Below, piece by piece: positions 9,839-20,146 of a stretch of DNA of 64,000 nt (position 1 is its first letter; each line of letters begins with the position of its first letter). The DNA is from Gallionellaceae bacterium (GTDB lineage Bacteria; Pseudomonadota; Gammaproteobacteria; Burkholderiales; Gallionellaceae): NCBI GenBank assembly GCA_030823955.1, contig JAVBYO010000036.1, forward strand, positions 97,728 to 161,727, read 5' to 3'. Under the pieces are notes generated by a model. It saw only the letters and a program-made list of their open reading frames with translations, did no database searches and was not told the origin of the DNA. A program made the position numbers and the translations under genes.

Positions 9839-10789
9839 GTGCTCAACTCATTCCGACAAAGATTCCGCAACTGGGCCTTTCGCCGTACCGTGGAAACCGG
9901 CACGGTGATACTCAACCAGCGCCGTATATACATCCTGCCTACACGCCGGGGTGTCGGCTTCGCCTGCGTGCTGATCCTCATGCTGCTGGGCGACATCAAC
10001 TACAACCTGAGTCTGGGCTACGCCTTCACCTTTCTGCTCGCCACTAGCGGCGGTCTGAGCATGTTGTATACCTTCCGCAACATGGCTGCTCTGGAGATCC
10101 ATGCCGGGCCTGTAACACCGGTATTCGCCGAAGAAGACGTGTGTTTCGTCTTTTACTTTGACAATCCCGGCAAGTTGGAACGCTACCAACTGCATCTGCA
10201 TGACGACGCCGGGCATCTCAATGTCTTTGATCTGCCGGCCCGACAAGTCACTGCCGTCATGCTGCCCCTGCCCGCTATCCAACGCGGCTGGCTGGATAGC
10301 GGGCGCCTGACACTACACACCGAATTCCCGCTCGGACTGTTCCACGCATGGACCTATCTCCACTTCGATGTGTGCGGCTTGGTCTATCCCAAACCGGCGG
10401 CACCACGGCCTTTGCCAGCCGCGTCCAGCCAAAACGGCGGGGGCGGTGTGATAAGTGCCGGGGACGAGGATTTTTCCGGTCTGCGCGATTACGCACCCGG
10501 CGATGCCTTGCCCCGCATCGCATGGAAGACACTGGCACGCGCGCAGGGTTTGCAGGTCAAACAATTCACGGCAGAACAAGGCAGTGAATTGTGGCTGGAC
10601 GCATCCGCGCTCAATGAGACTTTGGAACATAAACTGGAGATTCTGACCCGCTGGGTGCTGGATGCGGATGCACAAGGCCTGCACTACGGCTTGCGCCTGG
10701 CGGGGCAAGACATCCCCCCGCAACATGGGGCGGCACATCGCGCGGACTGCCTACGGGCGCTGGCGCTATACGGAATGAATGAAAAATGA
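9839..10789 (+). CDS. DUF58 domain-containing protein
   Basis: The 316-residue protein has two hydrophobic segments near residues 38-75 and then a soluble part. The soluble part contains the DUF58 core GDEDFSGLRDYAPGDALPRIAWKTLAR, where the conserved R-x-Y-x-x-G-D and W-K elements are seen. DUF58 proteins usually work with a MoxR ATPase and a TgpA-like transglutaminase. The transglutaminase gene follows here, but the MoxR gene lies 31 kb away at 40882. The start codon is GTG. The inside-membrane role is unknown. Confidence 0.85.
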   Translation: MLNSFRQRFRNWAFRRTVETGTVILNQRRIYILPTRRGVGFACVLILMLLGDINYNLSLGYAFTFLLATSGGLSMLYTFRNMAALEIHAGPVTPVFAEEDVCFVFYFDNPGKLERYQLHLHDDAGHLNVFDLPARQVTAVMLPLPAIQRGWLDSGRLTLHTEFPLGLFHAWTYLHFDVCGLVYPKPAAPRPLPAASSQNGGGGVISAGDEDFSGLRDYAPGDALPRIAWKTLARAQGLQVKQFTAEQGSELWLDASALNETLEHKLEILTRWVLDADAQGLHYGLRLAGQDIPPQHGAAHRADCLRALALYGMNEK

Positions 10790-10798
10790 ATCAAAACT

Positions 10799-10924
10799 CA
10801 CCACAGAGACACCGAGACACGGAGAAAACCAAATTCAACAGCAATCCATTACCTTGCTTAAAAACCATTTATAACGACTCGATCTCGTATCTGCCTTTCT
10901 CTGTGTCTCTGTGTCTCTGTGGTG
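10799..10924. repeat. CACCACAGAG-type inverted repeat, copy 1
   Basis: The left end CACCACAGAGACACCGAGAC pairs with the right end, which reads GTCTCTGTGTCTCTGTGGTG. About 70 bases of unrelated sequence lie between the arms. It fills the gap between the DUF58 and transglutaminase genes, and its right arm ends 13 bases before the ATG of the latter. Two more copies lie at 21361 and 55514. Confidence 0.8.
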
Positions 10925-10937
10925 GATTTGTTTTTTC

Positions 10938-12875
10938 ATGAAACTCTCCGCCCCTCTCATCTATGGCCTCATCATCAGCATCCTGCTGGTCAGTGCACCC
11001 CATGCCGGACATCTTCCGCTATGGGTGAGCGGGACAGGAGTGCTTCTGCTCGCCTGGCGTGTTTACCTCACTCGTAACAGTCAGCGGCTGCCCCCGCGCT
11101 GGCTGCTGGTCGGTGTCACACTCGCCTGCGTGGGCGGCATCGCGCTGAGCTTCCACGCCGTGTTTGGCCGCGAGGTCGGCGTCGCACTGCTGGTTTTGCT
11201 CAGTGCGCTGAAGATGCTGGAATTACGCACAACGCGTGACGCCAGCGTACTGATCTATCTGGCCTGTTTCATCACCATCACCCACTTCCTGTACTCACAA
11301 AGTCTGGCAACCGGGCTATTCATGCTGCTCGCCCTCACGGCGATCATGACCACCTGGATACATCTGCACACCGGTACACTCGGGCTCAAGCCGCGCCTGC
11401 GTATCGCGACCATGCTGCTCATGCAGGCCATCCCGCTGACCCTGCTGATCTTCGTCCTGTTCCCGCGTGTGTCGGGCCCGCTGTGGGGACTGCCGCAGGA
11501 TGCCTATGCCAGCAGCGGCCTGTCCGACACGATGTCGCCGGGCAGTATGAGCAAGCTGACCTTGTCCGACGCGGTGGCTTTTCGCGTCACTTTCAAAGAT
11601 GCAGTCCCGCTCCGCCCGCAGATGTATTGGCGCGGGCCGGTGTTATGGGATTTTGACGGACGCACCTGGACGCGCGGCCGCAGCCCCCTTCTCGCGGCAC
11701 CCGCCCAACTGGAATATTCCGGTCTAGCGGTGGACTACACCGTGACGCTGGAAGCCCACAACAAATCCTGGCTGTTCGCTCTGGATATGCCGATCTCTCT
11801 TTCCATTCCGTATGTCCGCCTTGCCGATTTCCAGTTGCTGAACAAAGCACCGGTTAACTCCCGTCTGCGCTACGAGGCGACTTCCGGCACGAATTACCGC
11901 TCCAGCCGTAACGAGCCGCAGCAACAATTGCAGCGCGCGCTGGCACTGCCGGCAGGATTCAATCCGCGCGCCCTTCAACTTGCCGCAGATTGGCGCAGGC
12001 AAGCGTCCAGTGATGAGCAGCTCATCAATACCGCATTGGATTATTTCAGCCGCAACGGCTTCGAATACACGCTGGAACCGCCACCGCTGGGGCGCGACAC
12101 GGTGGACGACTTCTTGTTCACCACACGCCAAGGCTTCTGTGAATATTATGCGTCCAGCTTCGTCTTTCTGATGCGCGCGGCGGGTATTCCGGCGCGAGTC
12201 GTGACCGGTTATCAGGGCGGCGAATATAACGACCTTGGCGGCTATTACATCCTGCGCCAGTCCGATGCCCATGCCTGGACAGAGGTTTGGCTCAAAGAGC
12301 GCGGCTGGGTACGTTACGACCCCACCGCAGCCATCGCTCCCGGACGCATCCAGAACGGATTGAGTAACGCCCTCGCCGACAATGCGGCACTGCCCTTTTT
12401 GACCCGCACCCGCTGGCCGCTGTTGCTCAGCCTGCGCGACAATATAGATGCCCTGACCAACCAATGGAACCAATGGGTGCTGGGCTACGATAACGAACGC
12501 CAGTTCGCCCTGCTCACCCGGCTGGGCATGCAGGACATCACCTGGCAAAAACTGGCGCTGTACCTGCTGGCAGGTGCCTCGCTTCTGCTGGCCTTGTTCG
12601 CCCTGTTCTTCTTGCGCCGCTTGCAGCCGCCCCTCCCTGATCCGGTGCAAACGTTATACCTGCGTTTCTGCAAAAGGTTGGCGCGCGCCGGAATCACGCG
12701 CGCAGCCCATGAGGGGCCACTGGATTTCGCCGCACGGGCCGCTGCCCTGCGGCCGCAACATGCCGCCGCCATCAATGACATCACGACACGTTACCTCGCC
12801 CTGCGTTACCGTGGACAGCAGGACCGCGCACTACTGCAAGCCTTTAGACATGCGGTGCGCAGCTTCAAGTTATAA
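10938..12875 (+). CDS. TgpA-like membrane transglutaminase (DUF3488-transglutaminase-DUF4129)
   Basis: The 645-residue protein starts with six or seven membrane helices (residues 5-190, DUF3488). A periplasmic transglutaminase-like domain follows, with TRQGFCEYYASSFVFLMRAAG giving the catalytic Cys, then SDAHAWTEVWL with the His and RYDPTAA with the Asp. One more helix near residues 545-565 precedes a DUF4129-like C-terminus. The family is linked to cell-envelope processes. I placed the start at the ATG at 10938 (MKLSAPLIYG); an upstream GTG in frame lies inside the repeat and is unlikely. Confidence 0.9.
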   Translation: MKLSAPLIYGLIISILLVSAPHAGHLPLWVSGTGVLLLAWRVYLTRNSQRLPPRWLLVGVTLACVGGIALSFHAVFGREVGVALLVLLSALKMLELRTTRDASVLIYLACFITITHFLYSQSLATGLFMLLALTAIMTTWIHLHTGTLGLKPRLRIATMLLMQAIPLTLLIFVLFPRVSGPLWGLPQDAYASSGLSDTMSPGSMSKLTLSDAVAFRVTFKDAVPLRPQMYWRGPVLWDFDGRTWTRGRSPLLAAPAQLEYSGLAVDYTVTLEAHNKSWLFALDMPISLSIPYVRLADFQLLNKAPVNSRLRYEATSGTNYRSSRNEPQQQLQRALALPAGFNPRALQLAADWRRQASSDEQLINTALDYFSRNGFEYTLEPPPLGRDTVDDFLFTTRQGFCEYYASSFVFLMRAAGIPARVVTGYQGGEYNDLGGYYILRQSDAHAWTEVWLKERGWVRYDPTAAIAPGRIQNGLSNALADNAALPFLTRTRWPLLLSLRDNIDALTNQWNQWVLGYDNERQFALLTRLGMQDITWQKLALYLLAGASLLLALFALFFLRRLQPPLPDPVQTLYLRFCKRLARAGITRAAHEGPLDFAARAAALRPQHAAAINDITTRYLALRYRGQQDRALLQAFRHAVRSFKL

Positions 12876-12905
12876 TCCGCCCCAGTTCAACCGCCCAGCC
12901 ACATC

Positions 12906-13349
12906 ATGCACATCACCCGCCGCCTGGAATTCGATGCCGGACACCGCATCCCCAACCACAACAGCCAATGCAAACACCTGCACGGGCATCGTTATGCCAT
13001 CGAGATCACCCTGTCTGGCCAGGTCATCACGACCGCAGGTATTTCCGAACAAGGCATGGTGATGGACTTCTCCGATGTGAAACGTATCGCCAAGGAGCGC
13101 GTGGTGGACGCATGGGACCATGCCTTCCTAGTCTATCGCGGCGACAAAATGGTGCTGGACTTTCTGGAGACACTGCCCGGCCATAAGACTGTCGTGCTGG
13201 ACGTGGTGCCTACTGCCGAAAATCTGGCAAAGGCGGCCTTTGACCTGCTGGATGGAGCCTACCGCGATACGTTCGGCAACGATCTCCGCCTTGAGAACGT
13301 GCGCCTGTTCGAAACACCGAATAACTGGGCCGACCACAGCCGCAGTTGA
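12906..13349 (+). CDS. queD: 6-carboxy-5,6,7,8-tetrahydropterin synthase QueD
   Basis: This 147-residue enzyme makes 6-carboxytetrahydropterin from dihydroneopterin triphosphate in queuosine (preQ0) biosynthesis. The zinc-ligand histidines are in FDAGHRI and CKHLHGHRY, the latter also holding the catalytic Cys. The DHAFLVY segment and the PTAENLAKAAFDLL and VRLFETPNNWA blocks complete the 6-pyruvoyl-tetrahydropterin synthase fold. Other queuosine genes are not in the window. Confidence 0.95.
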   Translation: MHITRRLEFDAGHRIPNHNSQCKHLHGHRYAIEITLSGQVITTAGISEQGMVMDFSDVKRIAKERVVDAWDHAFLVYRGDKMVLDFLETLPGHKTVVLDVVPTAENLAKAAFDLLDGAYRDTFGNDLRLENVRLFETPNNWADHSRS

Positions 13350-13391
13350 TGTGACAACAACACCGCAACCGCGTTAAATAACGGAGGCTTT

Positions 13392-13958
13392 ATGTCTATC
13401 CGCGACAGATTCCTGCTGGAACCGGAAAACGCCATCCTGCTCGTTATCGATGTGCAGGAAAAACTCAGCCCGGCTATGGCTGAGCCCGCCCTGCAACAGT
13501 TGCTGAAGAACACCGGCATCCTGCTGGAAAGTGCGCAGGAACTCGGCCTGCCGGTGATCTTCACCGAGCAATATGTCAAAGGCTTGGGCTCGACGCTAGC
13601 GGAGCTGAAACAAAGAGCACCGGCGGCAAGCTGTTACGAAAAAATGACTTTCAGCTGCTGCGGTAACGGGGATTTTGTTCGACAACTGAAACAAAGCGGC
13701 CGCACGCAGATCATCGTCACTGGGATGGAGGCGCATGTTTGTGTCCAACAGACCGTGATTGACCTGTTACACAACGGCTTCAACGTCCACCTCGTCAAAG
13801 ATGCCATAACGAGCCGCAGCAGCGACAACAAACAGACCGCAATCGAAGCGATGGTGCTGGCCGGAGCGATACCAACCAACACGGAGTCGGTCGTATTCCA
13901 GTTGTTGAAAGTCGCCGGGAGTGAGCCGTTCAGGAAGTTGCTCAAGCTGGTCAAATGA
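13392..13958 (+). CDS. Isochorismatase-family cysteine hydrolase
   Basis: The 188-residue protein has the family triad: Asp20 in LLVIDVQEK, Lys84 in YEKMTFSC and Cys117 in GMEAHVCVQQT, with the preceding cis-peptide region VTGME. It resembles the YcaC/hydrolase branch rather than true isochorismatases because no siderophore genes are nearby. The substrate cannot be told from sequence. It follows queD on the same strand and has its own GGAGG-like ribosome site. Confidence 0.88.
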   Translation: MSIRDRFLLEPENAILLVIDVQEKLSPAMAEPALQQLLKNTGILLESAQELGLPVIFTEQYVKGLGSTLAELKQRAPAASCYEKMTFSCCGNGDFVRQLKQSGRTQIIVTGMEAHVCVQQTVIDLLHNGFNVHLVKDAITSRSSDNKQTAIEAMVLAGAIPTNTESVVFQLLKVAGSEPFRKLLKLVK

Positions 13959-13999
13959 AGGACTAGCCCGCAACGTGCAATTCAGATTGAGCAGCCAGC

Positions 14000-14980
14000 C
14001 TACTCGATCTGGCCGTAAACGCCCGCTCCCACCCGATCCCGTCCGGTCTTCTTCGCCTGATATAGCGCGAAGTCGGCGGACTTGAGCAAGGTCTCCAGCG
14101 TGGTCTTTTCGTCTGGTACCACCGAAGCCACCCCGCAACTGATGGTGACATGGCGCGATTCGGTGGCGTAATGGGGGATGTTCAGATCCGACACCTGCTG
14201 GCGCAAACGGTTGGCGATCCATTTCGCCCCGTCGGTATCGGTCTCGCCCAGCACCAGCACGAACTCTTCGCCGCCGTAACGCGCGGCCAGGTCGGTGGCA
14301 CGCGGTGCGGCACGCCCGACCTGGTCGGCCACTTTCTTCAGACACTCGTCACCCGCCTGATGGCCGTATTTATCATTGAACAGTTTGAAGTGGTCGACAT
14401 CGATCATGACCAGCGCCAGCGGTTTGTTCATCCGTTCGCAGCGCCGCCACTCGCGTATCGCCAGCTCGTCGTACATGCGCCGGTTGGAGATGCCGGTCAG
14501 CCCGTCGGTGGCGGAAAGACGCTGTAGTTTGACGTTTGCTTCGTTCAGTTTTTGCGTCATGTCGACTAGCGCGCGCTGCATCTCCACCAGACGGTACATC
14601 GCCCTGATCTTGGCTTTGAGCACGATCTCGCTGATCGGCTTCATCAGGTAATCGTCGCCGCCGACCTCGATACCGCGCGCCAAATCCTCATCCTTATCCA
14701 TGCTGGTCAGGAAGATGATCGCGGTCCAGTCCTCGGCTTTTTCCAGAGCCCGTATCTTGAGCGCCACATCGAAGCCGTCGATATCGGGTAGCTGCGCATC
14801 GAGCAAAATGATGTCCGGCTGTTCGCGGTGGTAGATATCGAGTGCCGCTGCGCCGGTCTCGGCGGTCAGGGGAGTGATACTCATGCGCCCCAGATAGTTG
14901 CACAACACCTTCATGGTGACCTTGCTATCCTCCACCACCAACACTTTGATCGTGTCGTTGCTTTCCATCTTTTTTTTCAT
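14000..14980 (-). CDS. Response regulator with GGDEF domain (PleD-like diguanylate cyclase)
   Basis: The 326-residue protein joins a receiver domain to a diguanylate cyclase domain. The phosphoacceptor is Asp61 in DIILLDAQLPDIDG, with conserved Thr in FLTSMD and Lys in DYLMKPIS. The cyclase domain has RYGGEEFVLVLGE as the active-site loop and an RATD inhibitory site five residues before it, so product inhibition by c-di-GMP is expected. GGAGAGG lies before the ATG at 14980. It lies just downstream of the large PAS-GGDEF-EAL gene on the same strand and may act in the same signalling circuit. Confidence 0.93.
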   Translation of the reverse strand: MKKKMESNDTIKVLVVEDSKVTMKVLCNYLGRMSITPLTAETGAAALDIYHREQPDIILLDAQLPDIDGFDVALKIRALEKAEDWTAIIFLTSMDKDEDLARGIEVGGDDYLMKPISEIVLKAKIRAMYRLVEMQRALVDMTQKLNEANVKLQRLSATDGLTGISNRRMYDELAIREWRRCERMNKPLALVMIDVDHFKLFNDKYGHQAGDECLKKVADQVGRAAPRATDLAARYGGEEFVLVLGETDTDGAKWIANRLRQQVSDLNIPHYATESRHVTISCGVASVVPDEKTTLETLLKSADFALYQAKKTGRDRVGAGVYGQIE

Positions 14981-15050
14981 TGCGCCTCTCCAATGGTCTG
15001 CCGCCATTATAAGTCGGAAATCAGGCTGGAGCAGTCACAAAACGGTGTGA

Positions 15051-18000
15051 TCAGGAGCGTTCCCGCACTTGGGCTTCGAACTGTACCAGCGGCACCGGCT
15101 TGCCGAAGAAATAACCCTGATAAACCATACATCCGTTCTGTTCGAGGAAAACCAACTGAGCCTCGGTCTCCACACCCTCGGCGATGACCTCGTGCTTGAA
15201 GTTCTTCGCCATATCGATGATGCTGCGCACCATCCCTGCGTCACCCGGATCGCTGGCGATGTCGCGAACGAAACTCTGGTCGATCTTGAGCTGGTCCAGG
15301 GGCAATCGCTTGAGATAAGACAAAGAGGAATATCCCGTCCCGAAATCGTCCAGCGATAGTTTCACCCCCAGAGTGCGCAACGCCGACATCTTCGCCGTCA
15401 CATCGTCGATATCGTTCAGTACCACGCCCTCCGTCAGTTCCAGTTTCAAGCGGCCAGGTTCGACCCCATGTTTGCGCAGCATCGCGGTGACCTGTTCGAC
15501 GAAGCCGTGCATACGGAACTGGTTCGCACTCACGTTCATCGCCAACGTCAGCTGGCGCATGCGCGCATCACTGTCCCATACCGCCAATTGCGTACAGACC
15601 GTCTCCAATACCCAGTCGCCGATCTCCAGGATCAACGAACTGTCTTCAGCCACCGGGATGAACTGGGCTGGAGACACCATGCCGCGCTGCGGATGGATCC
15701 AGCGCAGCAGCCCTTCGGCCCCGACTGGTCGGTGTTGCCTATCCACTTGTATCTGGTAGTACAGCTGCAACTCATGGTTGTCGATGGCACGGCGCAGGTC
15801 GTTCTCCAGTGTCGCCCGCGTCTCCAGATCCTTTTGCAGACTCGGGTCATAGAAACGCACCGTATTGCGCCCGGCATTTTTGGCTTGATACATCGCCGCA
15901 TCGGCATGTTTGACCAGTTCATCCATCGTTTCTTCGCCATCATGGAACAGGCTGATACCGATACTGGGGGAACTATAGTGCTCATGGCCCTTGAGCACAT
16001 AAGCGCGGGCCAATGCTTCGCGGATCTTTTCCGCCACCAGACCTGCCTTGCGCGAGGCATCCTCCCTGTCGGTGCCGGTCCCTTCCAGCAATACCACAAA
16101 CTCGTCCCCGCCCAAACGGGCCACCGTGTCGATCTCGCGCACACAAGATTTGATACGCTGTGCCACCTCGACCAGCAACAGGTCGCCATAATCGTGGCCC
16201 AGAGTATCGTTCAGCAATTTGAAGCGATCCAGATCGATGAACAGCAGCGCACCGTGGTCATCATGGCGGGCCGATGCCTGCAAGGCGGCATATAACCTGT
16301 CCTGGAACAAACGCCGATTGGGCAGTTGCGTCAATGCGTCGTAGAACGCCAGATTGCGTATCTCCTCCTCGGCCATCTTGCGCGCAGTGATATCGCTGAA
16401 GATGGCGACATACTGTGTCACCACACCCGCACCATCCTTCACCGCCGTGATGGTCAGCCATTTCGGGTAGATATCGCCGTTCTTGCGCCGGTCCCATATC
16501 TCACCGGCCCAGGAGCCGGTCCGGGATATCTGCTGCCACATCGCGGCATAAAATTCTTTATCCTGCCGCCCAGAACTCATCATGCGCGGGTTCTTGCCCA
16601 GCACCTCCTCCGCGCTGTAACCGGTGATCTCCGTGAATGCCTTATTGACGCGGACGATATTGGAGTTCACGTCGGTGATAAGAATGGCATCGTGAGTCTC
16701 GAAGGCGGCCGCAGCGATACGCAACTCTTGCTCGGCACGTTTGCGCTCGGAGATATCGCGACTGAACACAAACAGCTTTTTTTCTTCCTGCATCCGGGTG
16801 ACCACCACCTCGATATCGAGCACCACACCGTCCTTGCGGCGATGTTTGGTCTCGAAACGGTCACTCCCCTCGCGCATGATCTTGTCGATATGTGCCCGCG
16901 TATCCTCCGGCTTCTCTGTCGCCTCCAGTTGGCTGATGTGCATCCCCTGCAGCTCCTGCACCGTATAGCCGGAAATATCGGCATAGGCCCGATTGGCCTC
17001 GAGCAAGCGCCCCTGCATGTCGGTGACCCAGAAGCCGTCCGCGGTGGTCTCAATCACCTGCTTGTAACTGCGCAGCGCAGTCTCGGCTGTCTTGCGCTCC
17101 GTGACATCCGCGAACACGGTGGCAAACTGGTTTTTGGCGGGAGAGAACACCGAGATGGAAAAGTCTATTCCCATCGGTTCGAATCTCGTGTCGAAATGGG
17201 AGGAGTATCCCGTGAGCGCCACGCCCGCATACAACTCCAGATAGGGAGGCTCGCCGGTTCCGTAGAGCTCGCTGGCCCTGCGACCGACCACATCCTGGCG
17301 GCGCAAGCCGGTAATGGCCTCATACGCGGCATTGATGTCCAGCAGGATGTAGTCGGCAGGCTTGCCCGACTCGTCCAGTAGCAGTTCGTGCAACGCCACA
17401 CCTTCCGTCATGCTGTCGTACAGGGCATGGAATTTTCTCTCGCTGTCCGCCAGCACATGTTCGGCCCGTTTGCGCTCGGTGATGTCGCGACTGGCTGCAT
17501 AGAGGTAACCCTTGCCATCGATCTCGACCCCATTGATGCATATCTCCACGTTGAGCAGGCTGCCGTCCTTGCGACGGTGAACGGTTTCTATCATTCCGTT
17601 GTGGCCTATGAGTTGGGGAAACTGGGCACGCAATTCTTCGGCTGAGAATTTTCCGTCCCAATCGCGCACATTCAGCCGTAGCGCCTCTTCGCGGGTATAA
17701 CCCAGCATTTTGCAAAAGGTATCGTTGACATCGAGCACGTTGCCGCCGGTATCCATCACATGGATGCCTTCCATCGAGTTCAGCATCAGCGACTGGTTGC
17801 GCCGCAGCAGATTCTCCGTGATACGCACATTTTCGTGCTGCTCAGTGATATCCAAACCCAGGCCGACCAGCACGGGCTCCCCCTCTCGTGCGATCCGTCT
17901 TCCGGTAAAGTGATAAGGAATCCTGACTCCATCCTTTGTCACCATATCCGCTTCTACCGACACCTCCCCGGTTTCGAACACGGCACGTATGGCTGTTTCG

Positions 18001-19406
18001 ATACGGCTCTTGTCCTCCCCTAAGAAAAGATCCAGAGGAGAGATCCGGCCCAGCTCTTCAGCATCGCGCTGCGACACACGCTCAAAATTGCGATTCCACA
18101 TCAGGAAGCGCCCATGCCTGTCGATCATGTAGAAGACGCCGGGAAGCGCGTCAATCAACTCCTTGCGGAAGGTATTCTCCTGCTCGATCAACTCGTTTCC
18201 GGACAATTTTTCCAGCATCGTATTGAGCGCATCGGCGAGTTCGCCGATCTCGCCCCCCTGCTCAGCCAGACGTATCTCGCGTCTGCCGGCAGATATCTCG
18301 CGCGCCGCTGCCGTGATACGCCGCAACGGGAAAAAAGCCCTGCGTACGACCAAGGCGGAAATCCCCCCCACCAATACCATCGCCAGCAACACATCCAACA
18401 GGCTGGGCAATGACAATCCTTTCGACTGCACTTTGATGATGTCTGCCGGTAAATGGTAGGCCAATAGCAGGAAATGGGATGGATCCGTCTCATCGAACGA
18501 GACTCGTTTGGCTGCCAGATGGTCGGTTTCAGTGTCAGCCGATACCGATGTCAGGGGAAGAAGGTCGCTCCCCTGAGTTTCAAACAAGGGCTTCAGCAGG
18601 GGAAAATCGTCGATGATGGTGCCGTGACTGCCGCCCGTTTCGAACGCGAACGCATGTCCGGCATCCGGATGAAACAGATAATTCCCGTGATAGTCCGCGA
18701 TATAGGCCTGCACTCCGTCGGGCAGACCGCCCTTGACTGAGGCGAACAAAGGACGCACGTCCTTGTTGATGACAATCACACCGAAGGGGGTTCCGTTCAT
18801 ATCGAATACTGGTGTGACCGCACGCAAAGTAGGCCGTTGCGGTTGTTCATTCTTGCCGTGTTCTTGGTTAAGGGTGAACTCGGACAGAAAAACTTCCCCG
18901 GCTTTTCTACTCAGCCCGGCCTTGAAATAATCCCGCTCCCCCTTGGCCTGCAAGCCCACTCGTGTGATCACCTCGATACCAGAGCCGTTGCGATCCACCC
19001 GAACCAGCTCGCGCCCGCCATTCGCCACACCGATATAACGCACCTGAAAATAGTCGGGATGTGTGCGCAGGAAGGCCGCGAATATCTCCTGCAACCGCGC
19101 CTCCCACCTCTCGTAGGGATTGTTGTCGCGCGCATCAAAACCGTGATTGGCTGTGGCGCGGATCAAACCGGACACCGGCGGTGTATTGGCCAGGAACACC
19201 ACATCCTGCCGCAAGGTCTCGATGGATTGTTTCAGACGCACATTCTCGACTTGCAATGCAACATCGAGATCTGCGCGACGCTCATTCAGATAAGCCAGAT
19301 GCAGACGATCATTCTCTCTATTCACCCACACCAGGGTACCGAGTACCACCACGGCCAACACCCCGGCAGTGATGCGGGCATACAGACCGATGTTCTTGAG
19401 TTTCAT
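15051..19406 (-). CDS. Membrane sensor with HAMP, five PAS, GGDEF and EAL domains
   Basis: This 1451-residue c-di-GMP signalling protein has an N-terminal helix (residues 10-28), a periplasmic sensor of about 300 residues, and a second helix near 345-365. HAMP and five PAS units follow; their starts can be seen at LIDALPGVFYMID, NSMEGIHVMD, YDSMTEGVALHE, IETTADGFWVTD and FETHDAILITD. The cyclase loop is RLGGDEFVVLLEG. The EAL motif reads EGLLRW, with NQFRMHGF, LKLELTEGV and DDFGTGYSSLSYLKRLPLDQLKID intact, so phosphodiesterase activity is plausible. The start at 19406 overlaps the udg stop as ATGA. Confidence 0.93.
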   Translation of the reverse strand: MKLKNIGLYARITAGVLAVVVLGTLVWVNRENDRLHLAYLNERRADLDVALQVENVRLKQSIETLRQDVVFLANTPPVSGLIRATANHGFDARDNNPYERWEARLQEIFAAFLRTHPDYFQVRYIGVANGGRELVRVDRNGSGIEVITRVGLQAKGERDYFKAGLSRKAGEVFLSEFTLNQEHGKNEQPQRPTLRAVTPVFDMNGTPFGVIVINKDVRPLFASVKGGLPDGVQAYIADYHGNYLFHPDAGHAFAFETGGSHGTIIDDFPLLKPLFETQGSDLLPLTSVSADTETDHLAAKRVSFDETDPSHFLLLAYHLPADIIKVQSKGLSLPSLLDVLLAMVLVGGISALVVRRAFFPLRRITAAAREISAGRREIRLAEQGGEIGELADALNTMLEKLSGNELIEQENTFRKELIDALPGVFYMIDRHGRFLMWNRNFERVSQRDAEELGRISPLDLFLGEDKSRIETAIRAVFETGEVSVEADMVTKDGVRIPYHFTGRRIAREGEPVLVGLGLDITEQHENVRITENLLRRNQSLMLNSMEGIHVMDTGGNVLDVNDTFCKMLGYTREEALRLNVRDWDGKFSAEELRAQFPQLIGHNGMIETVHRRKDGSLLNVEICINGVEIDGKGYLYAASRDITERKRAEHVLADSERKFHALYDSMTEGVALHELLLDESGKPADYILLDINAAYEAITGLRRQDVVGRRASELYGTGEPPYLELYAGVALTGYSSHFDTRFEPMGIDFSISVFSPAKNQFATVFADVTERKTAETALRSYKQVIETTADGFWVTDMQGRLLEANRAYADISGYTVQELQGMHISQLEATEKPEDTRAHIDKIMREGSDRFETKHRRKDGVVLDIEVVVTRMQEEKKLFVFSRDISERKRAEQELRIAAAAFETHDAILITDVNSNIVRVNKAFTEITGYSAEEVLGKNPRMMSSGRQDKEFYAAMWQQISRTGSWAGEIWDRRKNGDIYPKWLTITAVKDGAGVVTQYVAIFSDITARKMAEEEIRNLAFYDALTQLPNRRLFQDRLYAALQASARHDDHGALLFIDLDRFKLLNDTLGHDYGDLLLVEVAQRIKSCVREIDTVARLGGDEFVVLLEGTGTDREDASRKAGLVAEKIREALARAYVLKGHEHYSSPSIGISLFHDGEETMDELVKHADAAMYQAKNAGRNTVRFYDPSLQKDLETRATLENDLRRAIDNHELQLYYQIQVDRQHRPVGAEGLLRWIHPQRGMVSPAQFIPVAEDSSLILEIGDWVLETVCTQLAVWDSDARMRQLTLAMNVSANQFRMHGFVEQVTAMLRKHGVEPGRLKLELTEGVVLNDIDDVTAKMSALRTLGVKLSLDDFGTGYSSLSYLKRLPLDQLKIDQSFVRDIASDPGDAGMVRSIIDMAKNFKHEVIAEGVETEAQLVFLEQNGCMVYQGYFFGKPVPLVQFEAQVRERS

Positions 19407-20146
19407 GCGCTCATCCTTTGCACGGCGAACAACAGATCCTGCCACGCTTTGGCTTTTTCAGAAGGACTGCGCAACAGATAGGAAGGATGATAGGTGACGA
19501 TGAGCGGCGTCCCCCGGTAGTCATGTACTGAACCTCGGAAAGAACCCAGCGTGGCCTCGCGTCCGAGCAGCGAGGTAGCTGCGGTCTTGCCCAGCGCCAC
19601 GATCAGCTTGGGCTGGATCAGGGCGATCTGCTGCTGAAGATAAGGCAAGCAGGTCGCAATCTCATCCGCTTCCGGGGTGCGATTGTTGGGCGGGCGGCAT
19701 TTGACGATATTGGCGATATAGACATTCTGTCCGCGCTTCAACTTGATCGCGGCCAGCATGTTGTCGAGCAGCTTGCCCGCCTGCCCCACGAAAGGTTCGC
19801 CACGCTCATCCTCGTCCGCGCCCGGCCCTTCGCCCACGAACAACCAGTCGGCCTGTTCGTCGCCCACCCCGAACACAGTCTGGATACATCCCGCACGCAG
19901 CTTGCAGGCGGTGCAGTCGTGTACCTGCGCCTTCAACGTATCCCAGTCCACCCTCTCCGTCACAGGAAGACTCTGTTCCGTGCTGACAGCGGGGGCGGCG
20001 GCCATGGCAGGCATCACGGCAGGAGCGATATCCTGCGTGGCGGCCAGTCGCCCGACATGCGGCGGCTCCGCAACAGGCATGTTGCGCCGCACCCACAACG
20101 GGTGGAGATTGAGTTCGCGTAATACGGCTTCATCACGGATATTCAC
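19403..20146 (-). CDS. udg: Family 4 uracil-DNA glycosylase
   Basis: The 247-residue protein removes uracil from DNA. The iron-sulfur cysteines are in DCTACKLRAGC and further down in KCRPPNNRTP and ATCLPYL. The active-site motif GEGPGADEDERGEPFVGQAG is diagnostic of family 4, and VTYHPSYLLRSP is motif 2. About 60 variable residues precede the domain. The start is GTG, overlapping the rimI stop by four bases (GTGA). The tsaB-rimI-udg order is common in betaproteobacteria. Confidence 0.95.
   Translation of the reverse strand: MNIRDEAVLRELNLHPLWVRRNMPVAEPPHVGRLAATQDIAPAVMPAMAAAPAVSTEQSLPVTERVDWDTLKAQVHDCTACKLRAGCIQTVFGVGDEQADWLFVGEGPGADEDERGEPFVGQAGKLLDNMLAAIKLKRGQNVYIANIVKCRPPNNRTPEADEIATCLPYLQQQIALIQPKLIVALGKTAATSLLGREATLGSFRGSVHDYRGTPLIVTYHPSYLLRSPSEKAKAWQDLLFAVQRMSA

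Noticed and set aside
9708..9908. A 66-codon plus-strand frame ahead of the DUF58 gene
   Set aside because: It overlaps the DUF58 gene in another frame, has no family and lies over the sdh promoter region.
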